DNA of 64,000 nucleotides from Labedella endophytica (GTDB taxonomy: Bacteria; Actinomycetota; Actinomycetes; Actinomycetales; Microbacteriaceae). Below, piece after piece: positions 37,337-46,723 of this stretch (the stretch's first letter is position 1; the number at the start of each line of letters is the position of its first letter). The stretch lies in NCBI RefSeq assembly GCF_003990045.1, contig NZ_RZGZ01000005.1, forward strand, positions 142,220 through 206,219, read 5' to 3'. The notes below the pieces were generated by a model. That model was not told the DNA's origin, searched no databases, and was given only the letters and a program-made list of their open reading frames with translations. The translations under genes and the position numbers were made by a program.

Positions 37337-38581
37337 ATGACGGCTCCCGGTCCCGCGTTCTCCTTCCGCTCCGTCGCCCTCTCGGCTCTCCTGCCGACGT
37401 TCGTCTTCTCGATCGGTCAGGGTGCGATCATCCCGATGATCCCGGTCATCGCGTCGAGCCTCGGGGCTGGGCTCGCCTTCGCGGGCTTCCTCGGCGGCCT
37501 CTTCATGATGGGAGAACTCCTCGGCGACGTCCCGGCCGGGTCGCTCGTGGCCCGATTCGGCGAACGCCGTGCGATGATCGGTGCCGCCGTGCTCTGCCTC
37601 GTCGGACTCGCCGTCTGCCTCCTGGTGCCGACGACTCTCGGCCTCGCTATCGGGCTCGTGTTGAGCGGCCTGTCGACGTCGGTCTTCGCGCTCGCCCGCC
37701 ACGCTTTCATGACCACCTACGTGCCCCTTCCCTACCGCGCCCGTGCCCTCTCGACCCTCGGGGGGACGTTCCGGGGAGGGTGGGCGATCGGCCCGTTCAT
37801 CGCCGCGGCCCTCATCCACGCGACGGGCGAGGCGAGCGTCGTCTTCTGGGTGCACGTCGTCGCCTGCGTCCTCGTGATCGGCATCCTGTTCGTCGTGCCC
37901 GATCCCACCGCCGTCGCCGCCGGCCGCGTCGGTCGTGGGGCGATCGAGCGGGCGGCGATCGAAAAGGCGCAGCGGGCTCCGGTCAACGTGTTCACGACGA
38001 TCCGCGACAATCGGACGGTGCTCTCGCGAATGGGTGCGGCGGCGGCCATCATGTCGGCCGTGCGGTCGTCGCGGACCGTCATCCTCCCTCTTTGGGCCGT
38101 GTCGATCGGCATGGCCGACGCCCAGACGGCGGTGGTCATCGGCATCGCGGGCGCCGTCGACTTCGCCCTCTTCTACACGTCGGGACAGATCATGGACCGG
38201 TTCGGTCGGCTCTGGTCGGCGATCCCCGCCCTCACCGGCCTGGGCCTCAGCCACATCGTCCTGGCCTTCACGAGCACGGAGGGTCTCTTCATCGCGGTCG
38301 CCGTCACGATGGCCCTCGCCAACGGGATCGGCAGCGGCATCCTCATGACCGTGGGGGCCGATCTCTCGCCGCGAGACGACCCCGCCCGGTTCCTCGCGGC
38401 GTGGCGCTTCACGACACACGCGGGCGAGGCCGCCGCTCCCCTGCTCATCTCGGGGATCACGGTGGCCGCCTCCCTCGCCGTGGCGAGCCTGTCCCTCGGC
38501 GCGCTCGGCCTGGTCGGCTCGTTGCTCTTCGCGCGCTACCTGCCGCGCTACGTACCGAGAAGCCGTCCGGACCCGAGCTGA
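37337..38581 (+). CDS. Major facilitator superfamily transporter
   Basis: This 414-residue protein has about twelve hydrophobic helices, with the loop motif GSLVARFGERRAMIG after helix 2 and a basic central loop. Homology by eye is to multidrug or sugar-type MFS carriers. TATCGT lies 10 nt upstream of ATG 37337, a promoter with almost no leader. It is divergent from prfB, and its stop lies inside a bidirectional terminator hairpin. Confidence 0.8.
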   Translation: MTAPGPAFSFRSVALSALLPTFVFSIGQGAIIPMIPVIASSLGAGLAFAGFLGGLFMMGELLGDVPAGSLVARFGERRAMIGAAVLCLVGLAVCLLVPTTLGLAIGLVLSGLSTSVFALARHAFMTTYVPLPYRARALSTLGGTFRGGWAIGPFIAAALIHATGEASVVFWVHVVACVLVIGILFVVPDPTAVAAGRVGRGAIERAAIEKAQRAPVNVFTTIRDNRTVLSRMGAAAAIMSAVRSSRTVILPLWAVSIGMADAQTAVVIGIAGAVDFALFYTSGQIMDRFGRLWSAIPALTGLGLSHIVLAFTSTEGLFIAVAVTMALANGIGSGILMTVGADLSPRDDPARFLAAWRFTTHAGEAAAPLLISGITVAASLAVASLSLGALGLVGSLLFARYLPRYVPRSRPDPS

Positions 38582-38604
38582 TCTCGGGCCGAACGGCTTC
38601 TCGG
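38555..38604. terminator. Bidirectional terminator between the MFS and BCCT genes
   Basis: CCGAGAAGCCG (38555-38565) pairs with CGGCTTCTCGG (38594-38604), continued inward by CCCGAG/CTCGGG. The MFS stop codon (38579-38581) is in the loop region. Confidence 0.9.
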
Positions 38605-38621
38605 ACGTGCGGAGACCTCGG

Positions 38622-40337
38622 CTAACACTCTGTCGACGTCTCGTCGTGGTCTGGTGCGCCGACCTGCGGGTGCCGCCCCCGGAACCGGTCCATGAGACTG
38701 CGCACGGGCGATCGTCCGGCGACAGCGGTCGAGCGCGTCTCCGCCGGTTCGTCCACCTCGAGGCCGTAGTACTCGCCGATGCGGTCGACGAAGGCGGCGC
38801 GTCTCGCCCGCTCGTAGGCCCGATGCTCCCGGCCGAAGGCCTTGGCGGTCGACCAGGCCATCGCGAGCATCACGACGCTGAACGGGAGCGCGATGATGAT
38901 CGCGGCCGTCTTGAGCGCCTCGAGCCCACCGCTCAGGAGCAGGGCGATCGCGAGGAGCGACGTGGTCACCGCGAAGAACACGCGCACCCAGCGCTTCGGT
39001 TCCACATCCCCGCCGGAGGCGATCATGCCCATCACGAGCGAACCGGAGTCGGCCGAGGTGATGAAGAACACGGCGATGAGGAGGATGACCCCGGCCGTGA
39101 GGACACCGCCAGCGGGCAGCTGAGCGAGCATCGCGAAGAGCGAACCCTCGAGGTCGACGCTGCCGTCGGCCCCGATGAGGCCCCCTCCCCCGAAGACCTC
39201 GATGTAGAGCGCGGTGCCGCCGAGCACGCTGAACCACAGGAAGGTGATGAGCGTCGGCACGAGGATGACGCCGACGATGAACTGGCGCACGGTGCGTCCC
39301 TTGGAGATGCGGGCGATGAAGATGCCGACGAACGGTGCCCACGAGATCCACCAGCCCCAGTAGAACGTGCTCCACGATCCCTGCCACGCCTCGCCCTCGG
39401 CGCCGGCGTACGCGCTCACCGAGAAGGAGAGACCGACGAAGGACTGGAGGTAAGTGCCGATCGACTGCACGAATTCGCGGAGCAGGAACTGCGTCGGTCC
39501 GACGATGAGGATGAACACCACGAGAAGCGCGGCGAGCACCAGGTTGATGTTCGAGAGCCACTTCATGCCCTTCGTCACTCCGGAGAGCACGGAGAACAGG
39601 ACGCAACCGGTGATGGCGATGATGAGGATGACGCTGAGCAGGTCGGACGGCTCGACGAGGCCGGCGCTCGAGAGCCCCGCGCCGATCTGGAGCACACCGA
39701 GACCGAGGGAGGTGGCGACTCCGAACAGCGTGCCCACGAGGGCGACGACGTCGATCGCGTCGCCCCAGATTCCACGCACGCGTCGACCGAGGAGCGGCTC
39801 GAGAGTCCACCGGATCGACACGGGCCGGCCCCGGCGGTGGATCGCGTAGGCGAGGGCGAGGCCGATGACGACGTAGATCGACCAGGCGTGCACACCCCAG
39901 TGGAGGTAGGTCTGCGACATGGCCTGCTGGGCGAGCTGTGACGGGGTGCCCTCGACGCCGGGTTTCGGAGACGCGTAGTGGCTGAGCGGTTCACTCACGC
40001 CGTAGAACACGAGGCCGATGCCCATGCCCGCGGCGAAGAGCAGGGACAGCCAGGAGCCGACGGAGAACTCGGGTTCGTCGTCGTCCTTGCCGAGCTTGAT
40101 GTCGCCGTATCGGCTGAAGCCGACCCACAGGCAGAAGGCCACGAAGAGGGCGGCGATGAGCACGTAGTACCAGCTGAAGGCGTTCACGATCGCACCCTGG
40201 ACGGAGGCGAAGAGCGCCTCGGCCACGTCGGGCAGGATCATCGCGAACGCCACGAAGACGAGCACGATGACGGCGGCCGGCCAGAAGACGCGGCGGTGGA
40301 CGGAGGGTTTGGAGGTGGTGCTCGGGCTCGTTGTCAC
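38622..40337 (-). CDS. BCCT family betaine/carnitine/choline transporter
   Basis: This 571-residue protein has twelve membrane helices. The BCCT signature is present: YWGWWISWAPFVGIFIARISKGRTVRQFI, preceded by GMGIGLVFYGVSEPLSHY. Substrates are quaternary ammonium compounds taken up with Na+ or H+. GTG 40337 is favoured because TACCCT lies 6 nt upstream; the longer frame to 40553 would start in the promoter of the divergent lipoprotein gene. Together with otsAB it would contribute to osmotic protection. Confidence 0.92.
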   Translation of the reverse strand: MTTSPSTTSKPSVHRRVFWPAAVIVLVFVAFAMILPDVAEALFASVQGAIVNAFSWYYVLIAALFVAFCLWVGFSRYGDIKLGKDDDEPEFSVGSWLSLLFAAGMGIGLVFYGVSEPLSHYASPKPGVEGTPSQLAQQAMSQTYLHWGVHAWSIYVVIGLALAYAIHRRGRPVSIRWTLEPLLGRRVRGIWGDAIDVVALVGTLFGVATSLGLGVLQIGAGLSSAGLVEPSDLLSVILIIAITGCVLFSVLSGVTKGMKWLSNINLVLAALLVVFILIVGPTQFLLREFVQSIGTYLQSFVGLSFSVSAYAGAEGEAWQGSWSTFYWGWWISWAPFVGIFIARISKGRTVRQFIVGVILVPTLITFLWFSVLGGTALYIEVFGGGGLIGADGSVDLEGSLFAMLAQLPAGGVLTAGVILLIAVFFITSADSGSLVMGMIASGGDVEPKRWVRVFFAVTTSLLAIALLLSGGLEALKTAAIIIALPFSVVMLAMAWSTAKAFGREHRAYERARRAAFVDRIGEYYGLEVDEPAETRSTAVAGRSPVRSLMDRFRGRHPQVGAPDHDETSTEC

Positions 40338-40343
40338 CGACCA

Positions 40344-40349
40344 AGGGTA
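40344..40349 (-). promoter_or_regulatory. Leaderless promoter -10 box for the BCCT gene
   Basis: TACCCT, then TGGTCG, then GTG 40337; it decides the start. Confidence 0.55.
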
Positions 40350-40551
40350 GGGGAGAGAGCGCCTGCGGGCCAATCGCTGGAGCCGCACGCCCCGGCATCG
40401 GGACGCTGATCGAGGCGCTCCGCCTGGCACCATGGGCGCACGAAGACCACCGACACCCCGCCCGTCTTTCCCGCGACGTCGGACCGATGTCGTGCACTGA
40501 CGGGTAGATGTTCCCCTTGTTGCGAGTCGGACCACCTGCCATCGTTCTGGC

Positions 40552-41265
40552 ATGACTCAGCGTCCGCCCGTCCACTCGCTCCTGCTCTCGACGACGCTCG
40601 TGTCCACGGCCGTCACCCTCGCACTGTCGGGCTGCACGAACGAACCGGTCACGACCCCGTCGCTGTCACCGACCGCGGAGACCTGCGCATCGGCCGGTAC
40701 TGAACCCGAGGCTGGTGGTGACCCCGAGGCCGAGGCGCTGACAGCGGCCGCGCTGTGCGCGCTCGACGGCCGTTCGTGGTCGGAATCCGCCTTCACACTC
40801 GTCATGGACCCTCCGGAGTGGGAGTCGCGGTCGGAGGAGTGCGACGAGGCGCGACAGAACGCGTGGTGGACGGCGTGGCAGGACACCCAGCCCGCGATCG
40901 TCACATTCGACCTGGGCGGAGGCGAGGAGGGCGGACCGGACGGTATCGGCTCCGTCGGAGTCGCTGTCCTCGAGGCGGCCGACGCGCGATCCATCGTCGC
41001 CACGATCGACGACGAGGTCGAGGCGTGCATCGACGGGGGCGGCCAGTCCCGACTCACTTACGGCGAGTGGGACGGAGTGCACGGGCCGAGCGCTTCAGGT
41101 GACGGCGACTTCGCGACATGGACGTGGTGGACGGCGGTCGAGGACCGCTGGGCATTCGTTCAGTCGACGAACCTCAGGGGCACCACCGAGGCCGATCTCG
41201 GGGAGCTCGAGGCCGCACTCGAAACCGTCCTCGACGCTCAGCGGGAGCGGCTCGAGGCCGACTGA
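40552..41265 (+). CDS. Secreted lipoprotein of unknown function
   Basis: This 237-residue protein has a signal peptide ending in lipobox LALSGC, with Cys28 as the lipidated residue, then a low-complexity Thr/Pro/Ser linker. The remaining domain contains several Trp residues and two or more cysteines. CATCGT lies 6 nt before the ATG, so the mRNA is probably leaderless. Family not recognised. Confidence 0.75.
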   Translation: MTQRPPVHSLLLSTTLVSTAVTLALSGCTNEPVTTPSLSPTAETCASAGTEPEAGGDPEAEALTAAALCALDGRSWSESAFTLVMDPPEWESRSEECDEARQNAWWTAWQDTQPAIVTFDLGGGEEGGPDGIGSVGVAVLEAADARSIVATIDDEVEACIDGGGQSRLTYGEWDGVHGPSASGDGDFATWTWWTAVEDRWAFVQSTNLRGTTEADLGELEAALETVLDAQRERLEAD

Positions 41266-41307
41266 ACGCGACATTCGTCGCCCCTTCGCCTCTGACACGA
41301 TGGACCG

Positions 41308-41829
41308 GTGAGCAGCTCAGAACCGGACTCCCCCCGTGCCCTCCCTCCCGTCGACACGGCCGCGGGGATCCGCATGTGGCAGGACTACACCGCCGCGCAC
41401 CCCGAGGCCGTCGCGGCCTCTCCCGAGTACACGATCGAGCACTTCGGTGACTCGGAGCGCCTGGCCGACGAGCTCCTCGCCCACGTCCTCACGGGACGCA
41501 AGCGCGCCACGGCAGAGCTCGTCGCCGACTTCCTCACCCGCGGCGACCAGGTCCCGCGCATCGGTTCGCACTGGATCGCGTGCGACGGCCGCGGCGTGCC
41601 CCGCATCGTCATCCGCACCACCGAGCTGCGCCTCGGCCCGTTTAGGAGCGCCGACGCCGCCTTCGCCCATGACGAGGGCGAGGACGACCTCACCCTCGAG
41701 AGTTGGCAGCGCGAACACCGGCGCTACTGGACGCGCGTCTCCGAGGCTCAGGGCCGCGAGTGGACCGAGCACCAGGAGATCGTCTTCGAACGCTTCAGTG
41801 TGGTCTGGCCGCCCGAGCACGCCGACTGA
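41308..41829 (+). CDS. ASCH domain protein
   Basis: This 173-residue protein contains the ASCH-type beta-barrel features: a basic helix VLTGRKRATAELVADF, a central strand IGSHWIACDGRGVPRIVIRTTELRLGPF and the end EHQEIVFERFSVV. ASCH proteins are thought to bind RNA, and some cleave it; this one is unassigned. GTG 41308 has CACGAT 6 nt upstream. Confidence 0.78.
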   Translation: MSSSEPDSPRALPPVDTAAGIRMWQDYTAAHPEAVAASPEYTIEHFGDSERLADELLAHVLTGRKRATAELVADFLTRGDQVPRIGSHWIACDGRGVPRIVIRTTELRLGPFRSADAAFAHDEGEDDLTLESWQREHRRYWTRVSEAQGREWTEHQEIVFERFSVVWPPEHAD

Positions 41830-41857
41830 CCGCCGACTGTCCGATCTCCCCTCCTCG

Positions 41858-42301
41858 TCACCGCAAGACCGACCGCGCGGACGACGTCGCGTCGAGCCGT
41901 AGGCCATCCGGCAGGAACAGGGTGAGCACGGGCGGCTTCCACGAGGAGGAGAGCGACACGACCGCGCTGCGTCCGTCGCGCGAGGCCGCCTCCTCGATGC
42001 GGAGATCCTCGAATCGCGTCGATCGGACGCGGTCGACGTGCTCGATGACCGCCGCCTCGACGGATGCAGACTCGAGCTCCACCGTGACGCCCGAGGCATC
42101 CTCGACGACCCGGACGTCCTCGAGGTCGAACGCCTCCGCGCCGACGAGCGCCGCGGAGTCCGCGAGGCTCAGGAGGCGCTTGCGCTCGATGTAGAGGGAG
42201 GTCGCCGCCGCGACCACGAGCGTCACGACCAGGGCGAAGGCGGCGAATCCGATCGTGAGGACGAGCGTCGACCCCGCATCGTCGGACCGCTGGGGCCGCA
42301 T
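41858..42301 (-). CDS. TadG-like/TadE-neighbourhood pilus assembly protein
   Basis: This 147-residue protein has an N-terminal hydrophobic helix (STLVLTIGFAAFALVVTLVVAAATSLYIERKRLLSLADSAALVG, quoted here only as the region of residues 11-54) typical of TadG-like pseudopilins, then a short soluble domain. It ends the tad operon and starts by an ATGA overlap with the preceding TadE-like gene. It is probably a minor pilin or assembly factor at the membrane. Confidence 0.7.
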   Translation of the reverse strand: MRPQRSDDAGSTLVLTIGFAAFALVVTLVVAAATSLYIERKRLLSLADSAALVGAEAFDLEDVRVVEDASGVTVELESASVEAAVIEHVDRVRSTRFEDLRIEEAASRDGRSAVVSLSSSWKPPVLTLFLPDGLRLDATSSARSVLR

Positions 42302-42738
42302 CACGGCTCCCCCACGTGGAACTCGGAGACGGCGTTCACGGCGCTGGCTTCGATCGGAACGGCGGTGCGTTCGTCGAGGCCGAGCACGGGCGGGGCGAGC
42401 GGCAGTGCGGCGTCGAGCCGCACGATGATCGTCACGAGGTCCCCGGGGTCGAGGCAGTCCGCCGGGCCTCCGTCGGCGCACGTGATGGTCACGTCGACGC
42501 GGGAGTCGTCGATGCCCTGATCGGCGAGTGCGAACTCCACGGCTGTGGACACCCGTTCCGTCCCGGTCCGGGCGTCGGGGGCCTCGACGAACAACCGGGC
42601 CGCTTGACGGGCTCCCCCTTCCGCGGCGAGCACCGCCGCCTGGATCTGGAAGAGCACGACGACGAGATAGACGATGGGCACGAGGAGCACGAGACCGGCG
42701 ATGATGAACTCGAGCGACGCGCTCCCCTCGTCCGTCAT
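42301..42738 (-). CDS. TadE-like minor pilin
   Basis: This 145-residue protein opens MTDEGSASLEF, the TadE-type processing region with Glu at the fifth position after the presumed cleavage site, then one long hydrophobic helix and a soluble domain with a CADGGPADC motif, possibly a disulfide. ATG 42738 is chosen over 42795, which lies inside the preceding gene. The stop overlaps the next gene by 4 bp. Confidence 0.75.
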   Translation of the reverse strand: MTDEGSASLEFIIAGLVLLVPIVYLVVVLFQIQAAVLAAEGGARQAARLFVEAPDARTGTERVSTAVEFALADQGIDDSRVDVTITCADGGPADCLDPGDLVTIIVRLDAALPLAPPVLGLDERTAVPIEASAVNAVSEFHVGEP

Positions 42739-42754
42739 CGCATCTTTCGTCGCG

Positions 42755-43180
42755 TCAGTCGTCGACGGTCTCGACCGCGGCGCGCCCGTCGGCATGCAGT
42801 CCCTCCCCCACCCCGAGCAGTCCGATCACGGGCAGCACACCGTCTACCGTGACGGTCATCGCGGCGTGGCCGCGGTAGTCGGTGTACTCCGCCTCGATGC
42901 TCGTCGCATAACCGTCACCGATAGCCGCGTCGATGAGGGCCCGCGTCCGCGACACGGCGTCGTCGGGACCTCGACCGGCGAGGGCCCCGAACCGCGCACC
43001 CTCCGAGGCCGCGTCGGACACGGTGGTCCGCACGTGGAGCGCGAGGGCCAACTGCACCACGGCGAGCGCAAGAGTGGTCAGGAGGATCGTCACGAGGAGG
43101 TTCTCGACGACGGCCGACCCCCGTTCGGTGGAGACAGCCGCCGGAAGCGCAGAGTGGCGGCGGAACCGTCGCCCGATCAC
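42755..43180 (-). CDS. TadE-like minor pilin
   Basis: This 141-residue protein has the region ERGSAVVENLLVTILLTTLALAV near residues 19-41, which matches the TadE pilin motif with the essential glutamate. The start GTG 43180 overlaps the stop of the 61-residue gene upstream (GTGA). A second pseudopilin in the operon implies a heteromeric tip. Confidence 0.75.
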   Translation of the reverse strand: MIGRRFRRHSALPAAVSTERGSAVVENLLVTILLTTLALAVVQLALALHVRTTVSDAASEGARFGALAGRGPDDAVSRTRALIDAAIGDGYATSIEAEYTDYRGHAAMTVTVDGVLPVIGLLGVGEGLHADGRAAVETVDD

Positions 43181-43362
43181 AGACCGGAGACGCGTGACAT
43201 GGCCTGCTCGAAGAGCCCGGCGAGGGCGGGTCCGGCGAGCCCCCAGATCAGGATGACGAGACCCGCCGTCATGAGCGTGACGAGCACCCAACCGGGCACG
43301 TCGCCTCGCTCATCGCGAGCGCGGCGGGACAGACAGCCGAGGACGGAGAGTGTGGTGGTCAT
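43177..43362 (-). CDS. Small Flp-pilin-like membrane peptide (61 aa)
   Basis: Its sequence has a basic start, an ERGDVPGW motif at residues 18-25 and then one hydrophobic helix to about residue 52. Position and size fit the major Flp pilin of a tad locus, although the classical EY pair is lacking and GDVPGW sits at the cleavage position. ATG 43362 follows GGAATCCTCC in antisense (AGGA). Its 3' end overlaps the next gene. Confidence 0.65.
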   Translation of the reverse strand: MTTTLSVLGCLSRRARDERGDVPGWVLVTLMTAGLVILIWGLAGPALAGLFEQAMSRVSGL

Positions 43363-43418
43363 GGAGGATTCCTTTCGGTGGGTTGAACAAGAGGCTCGGC
43401 GTGTGCGGCCGACAGACG

Positions 43419-44357
43419 TCAGAAGCCGGTGCGGAGCACGAGCAGCCCCGGCAGCACGGCGAAGGCGACCGAGAGCGGGAGGATCAGGAAGACGAGCGGA
43501 ACGAGCATCGCCACCTCCTTCTTCCCGGCGGATTCCAACAGCCGCCGCTTTCCCTCGACGCGGGCGTCGGAGGCTTGCGCGCGGAGCGTCTCGGCGAGGG
43601 GGCTCCCCCGCTCGAGCGCTCCCGTGAGCTGCTCGACCGTGCGGGTGAGCGCAGGGACGCGGATCCGTTCGGACAGTTCGATCAGCGCGCGCGACAGCGG
43701 AGTGCCCGAGCCCACGTCCGAGACGACCCGCCGGAACTCGACGGAGAACTCTCCCGAGCTCACGGCGGCGACACGGCGCATCGAGTCGAGGATGCCTTCC
43801 CCGGCCGACAGGCTCAGGCTGAGGAAGCCGAGCACCGTCGGGAGCTCTTGCTCGAGGCGCGCCACCCGTGCCTTGGCGGCCCGGGAGAGCTCCCACTCGC
43901 ACCCGAACGCTCCGGCGAGCGCCCCGATCAGAGGGAGGGCGCCGAGGACGACGGGAGGGAATGCACCGGCGAGGAGGGTGGCGACCGCTGGCAGTCCCCC
44001 GACAGCGAACCCCGCGAGCGCGCACAGCAACTCCCGACGGCGGAAGGAGGAGACATCGAGGGACGACCCTCGCTGCGCGAGACGCAGGGCGACGGTCTCG
44101 TTCGTGGAGAGGACCAGGGAGAAGGCACCGACGAAGCGTCCGACGATCGGGTTGAGCAGTCGCCAGATGACGAGGAGCGGGTCGCCGCTCGGTCGGTCGA
44201 CGAGCACGCGTGCCTCCTCCGACACGTCGACGACGTACGGCGCGACCCGATCGGACAGGCGGGGAGCGCCGATACGCGGCGTGATACTGACGAGCGTCCA
44301 CAACCCGAGGCCGAGAGCGGCGCCGAGGATCACCGCCCACGGTGCCGAGGCGATCAC
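43419..44357 (-). CDS. tadC: TadC-like type II secretion F-domain membrane protein
   Basis: This 312-residue protein has N-terminal helices, a T2SSF core (region LEQELPTVLGFLSLSLSAGEGILDSMRRVA...ALERGSPLAETLRAQA) and helices near the C-terminus. GTG 44357 overlaps the tadB stop by 4 bp (GTGA). It would form the inner-membrane platform with TadB. Confidence 0.85.
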   Translation of the reverse strand: MIASAPWAVILGAALGLGLWTLVSITPRIGAPRLSDRVAPYVVDVSEEARVLVDRPSGDPLLVIWRLLNPIVGRFVGAFSLVLSTNETVALRLAQRGSSLDVSSFRRRELLCALAGFAVGGLPAVATLLAGAFPPVVLGALPLIGALAGAFGCEWELSRAAKARVARLEQELPTVLGFLSLSLSAGEGILDSMRRVAAVSSGEFSVEFRRVVSDVGSGTPLSRALIELSERIRVPALTRTVEQLTGALERGSPLAETLRAQASDARVEGKRRLLESAGKKEVAMLVPLVFLILPLSVAFAVLPGLLVLRTGF

Positions 44358-45214
44358 CGGAACCACCTCCGCTCGGACGGCAGTCGCCCGACGACGAGCA
44401 TGAGCCGGTAGGCGAGGACCGAGACCACCGCTCCGACCAGGATGAGGGCCGTCCCCTCGGGCGCGGCGTACGCGGCCGCCGCCTCGGGCCGGGTCGACAG
44501 GAGTACGAGGATGAGCCACGGCGCGGCGACACCGAGTTTCGCGGCGTTACGGACCCACGACTGCCGGGCGTCGAGCTCTGCCCGGGTCGCCGCCTCGTCC
44601 CGCAGCGACGCCGAGAGTTGGCGCAGGATCGCGGTGAGATCGGAGCCCCCCACCTCGCGGGCCATGCGCAGAGTCTCGAGGACACGATCGGCGACGGGAT
44701 CGTCGAGTGTCGCCTTGAGCCGGTCGAGGGCCCCTCCCCACGAAGCGGATGCCGCGTAGTCGCGAGCGAAGGCACGGAACTCGGGCCGCAGGTCCTCCGG
44801 TCCCTGACGTCCGAGGCTCCCGACCGCGTCGGGGACGGCGAGACCCGAACGGGCTGCCGCGACCAGGTGGTCGACCACATCGGGCCAGAGCGCCGAGCGC
44901 TCCCGGCGGCGACCCCCGGCACGCAGGCTGACGAGGATCCAGGGAAGGGCCGTCCCAGCCACCGCCGTGAGGAGCCCCACGAGAGGGACGGACGTGACGA
45001 GGAGGGCGACCCCGGCGAGAACGAGTCCCACGATGACGCTCACGAGGAGGAAGACCGGAACGGGCACGCGACCGAGGCCGGCGAGACCGAGTCGCGCACG
45101 GACGGGTGCCCACCGGTCGCGACGGTCCCGCTTCCGCTCACCGGCGGGCCATAGTCGCGGTGACACCAGGAGGAGGAGACCTCCTCCGAGGCCCGCCCCG
45201 AGCACCCACATCAT
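44354..45214 (-). CDS. tadB: TadB-like type II secretion F-domain membrane protein
   Basis: This 286-residue protein has two N-terminal helices, then the T2SSF domain (ALWPDVVDHLVAAARSGLAVPDAVGSLGRQGPEDLR) and C-terminal helices. ATG 45214 overlaps the TadA stop (ATGA). It is the second platform subunit. Confidence 0.85.
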   Translation of the reverse strand: MMWVLGAGLGGGLLLLVSPRLWPAGERKRDRRDRWAPVRARLGLAGLGRVPVPVFLLVSVIVGLVLAGVALLVTSVPLVGLLTAVAGTALPWILVSLRAGGRRRERSALWPDVVDHLVAAARSGLAVPDAVGSLGRQGPEDLRPEFRAFARDYAASASWGGALDRLKATLDDPVADRVLETLRMAREVGGSDLTAILRQLSASLRDEAATRAELDARQSWVRNAAKLGVAAPWLILVLLSTRPEAAAAYAAPEGTALILVGAVVSVLAYRLMLVVGRLPSERRWFR

Positions 45215-46410
45215 CGGATCGTCCCCCCGCCCCTCACCGGGTGCCACCCCGTGGGCACGAGAGCGCCGTCCCGCGTCTCGAAGACACAACTCGCCTCGAT
45301 CCCGCCGTCGATCCCGCTCCCCGTGGGGGCGAGGATCTCCTGCACGCGACGCCGCCCGTCCGGGTCGAGCACGCAGGGCACGACGAGGTCGATACTCGAG
45401 GCCACCGCCGGCCGAACGAAGGCGGAGTCGATGTTGCGGCCGGCGAGCAGTGGGAGCGTGCTGAGCTTCACGAGGGCGTCCCGCGCGGAGTTCGCGTGCA
45501 CGGACGATGCCCCGGGGAGTCCTGAGTTCATGGCGATGAGGAGGTCGAGTGCCTCGGCCTCCCTGACCTCTCCGACCACCAGGCGATCCGGCCTCATCCG
45601 CAGGGCCTCCTTCACGAGGCGCCGCAACGTGATCTCGCCCGTGCCCTCGAGGCTCGGTTGCCGGCCCTGGAGACCGACGACGTCCTGCCCGGGGAGGTCG
45701 AGTTCGAACGTCTCCTCCACCGTCACGATGCGCTCGTCGGGTCGAGCGGCTCCGAGGAGTGCCGACAGCATCGTCGTCTTTCCCGACTGGGTGCCGCCGG
45801 AGACCACGACGCTGCTGCCCGAGCGCACTGCGGTGCGGAGGAAGTCGGCGGCCTGCGGGGTCAGCGACCCCGTCGTCACGAGGTGCGCGAGGGTGCGGAT
45901 CCGCCGGGAGAACTTACGGATGTTGATGGCCGGGTGCCGCCGCGTCACGTCGGGGATCGCAACGTGCAGGCGGGAACCGTCGGGCAGGGACGCATCGACG
46001 AACGGCGAACTGTGATCGACACGACGCCCGGTGCTTCCGAGCAGACGCTCGATGAGGTCGCGGACACCGTCCTCCGTGAGCACGGTGTTCGTGAGCTCGC
46101 TCACGCCGTTCTTGGCGATGAAGACACGGGACGGCCCGTTGAGCCAGATCTCCTCGACGTCCGGGTCGTCGAGGTACGGCTGGATCGCACCGAAGCCCGT
46201 GAGCGCCGCGACCGCCTCCCGCGCTGTCTGGTCCTCGTCCGCCACCTGCGGCTGCCCGTGCCGCACGGCCCGCTCGGCGTGCGCGCGCAATTCGTCGCGC
46301 ACCAACCGCTCCGCCGCAACGTGATCCCCGTGGAGATCCACGCCCTCCCGTCGCACCCGCGTGCGCACGCGCTCCGCGATGCTGTCCCCCGACTGCCCCA
46401 TAACCAGCAT
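45211..46410 (-). CDS. tadA: TadA/CpaF pilus assembly ATPase
   Basis: This 399-residue hexameric secretion ATPase has the N-terminal domain (about residues 30-180), then Walker A VVSGGTQSGKTTML, the Asp box VTVEETFELDL and the His box VHANSARDAL. It powers Flp-pilus assembly. The start may be ATG 46410 or ATG 46401. It is the first gene of tadA-B-C-pilin-E-E-G; no TadZ, TadV prepilin peptidase or RcpA is nearby. Confidence 0.9.
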   Translation of the reverse strand: MLVMGQSGDSIAERVRTRVRREGVDLHGDHVAAERLVRDELRAHAERAVRHGQPQVADEDQTAREAVAALTGFGAIQPYLDDPDVEEIWLNGPSRVFIAKNGVSELTNTVLTEDGVRDLIERLLGSTGRRVDHSSPFVDASLPDGSRLHVAIPDVTRRHPAINIRKFSRRIRTLAHLVTTGSLTPQAADFLRTAVRSGSSVVVSGGTQSGKTTMLSALLGAARPDERIVTVEETFELDLPGQDVVGLQGRQPSLEGTGEITLRRLVKEALRMRPDRLVVGEVREAEALDLLIAMNSGLPGASSVHANSARDALVKLSTLPLLAGRNIDSAFVRPAVASSIDLVVPCVLDPDGRRRVQEILAPTGSGIDGGIEASCVFETRDGALVPTGWHPVRGGGTIR

Positions 46411-46491
46411 GATCGCTCACATTCGGCGGCATCCGTTCGCCCTCTCCACAGGCCCCACCGCCCGCGCCCTAGAATCGACAGCGCACCACTT

Positions 46492-46575
46492 GCGGAAGTG
46501 GCGAAATCGGCAGACGCGCAGGATTTAGGTTCCTGTGCCTTCGGGCGTGGGGGTTCGATTCCCCCCTTCCGCACC
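46492..46575 (+). tRNA. tRNA-Leu (anticodon UAG)
   Basis: Acceptor GCGGAAG with CTTCCGC; anticodon stem CAGGA/TCCTG around loop TTTAGGT; a long variable arm TGCCTTCGGGCG typical of leucine tRNA; T-arm GGGGGTTCGATTCCCCC. Discriminator A and CCA are encoded. Confidence 0.95.
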
Positions 46576-46723
46576 ATCGTCATCGCGCCCCGAACGGGGT
46601 CTCATCCTCGGGGTGGATATTCGCCGTGAGCCCTGAGCTCATCGGCGCCTCAGAGCTAGACTGCGTTTCAGGTAACGACATGCGCCGACTGGCTCGGAAG
46701 CAGCCGACGACTGGAGACACCCC

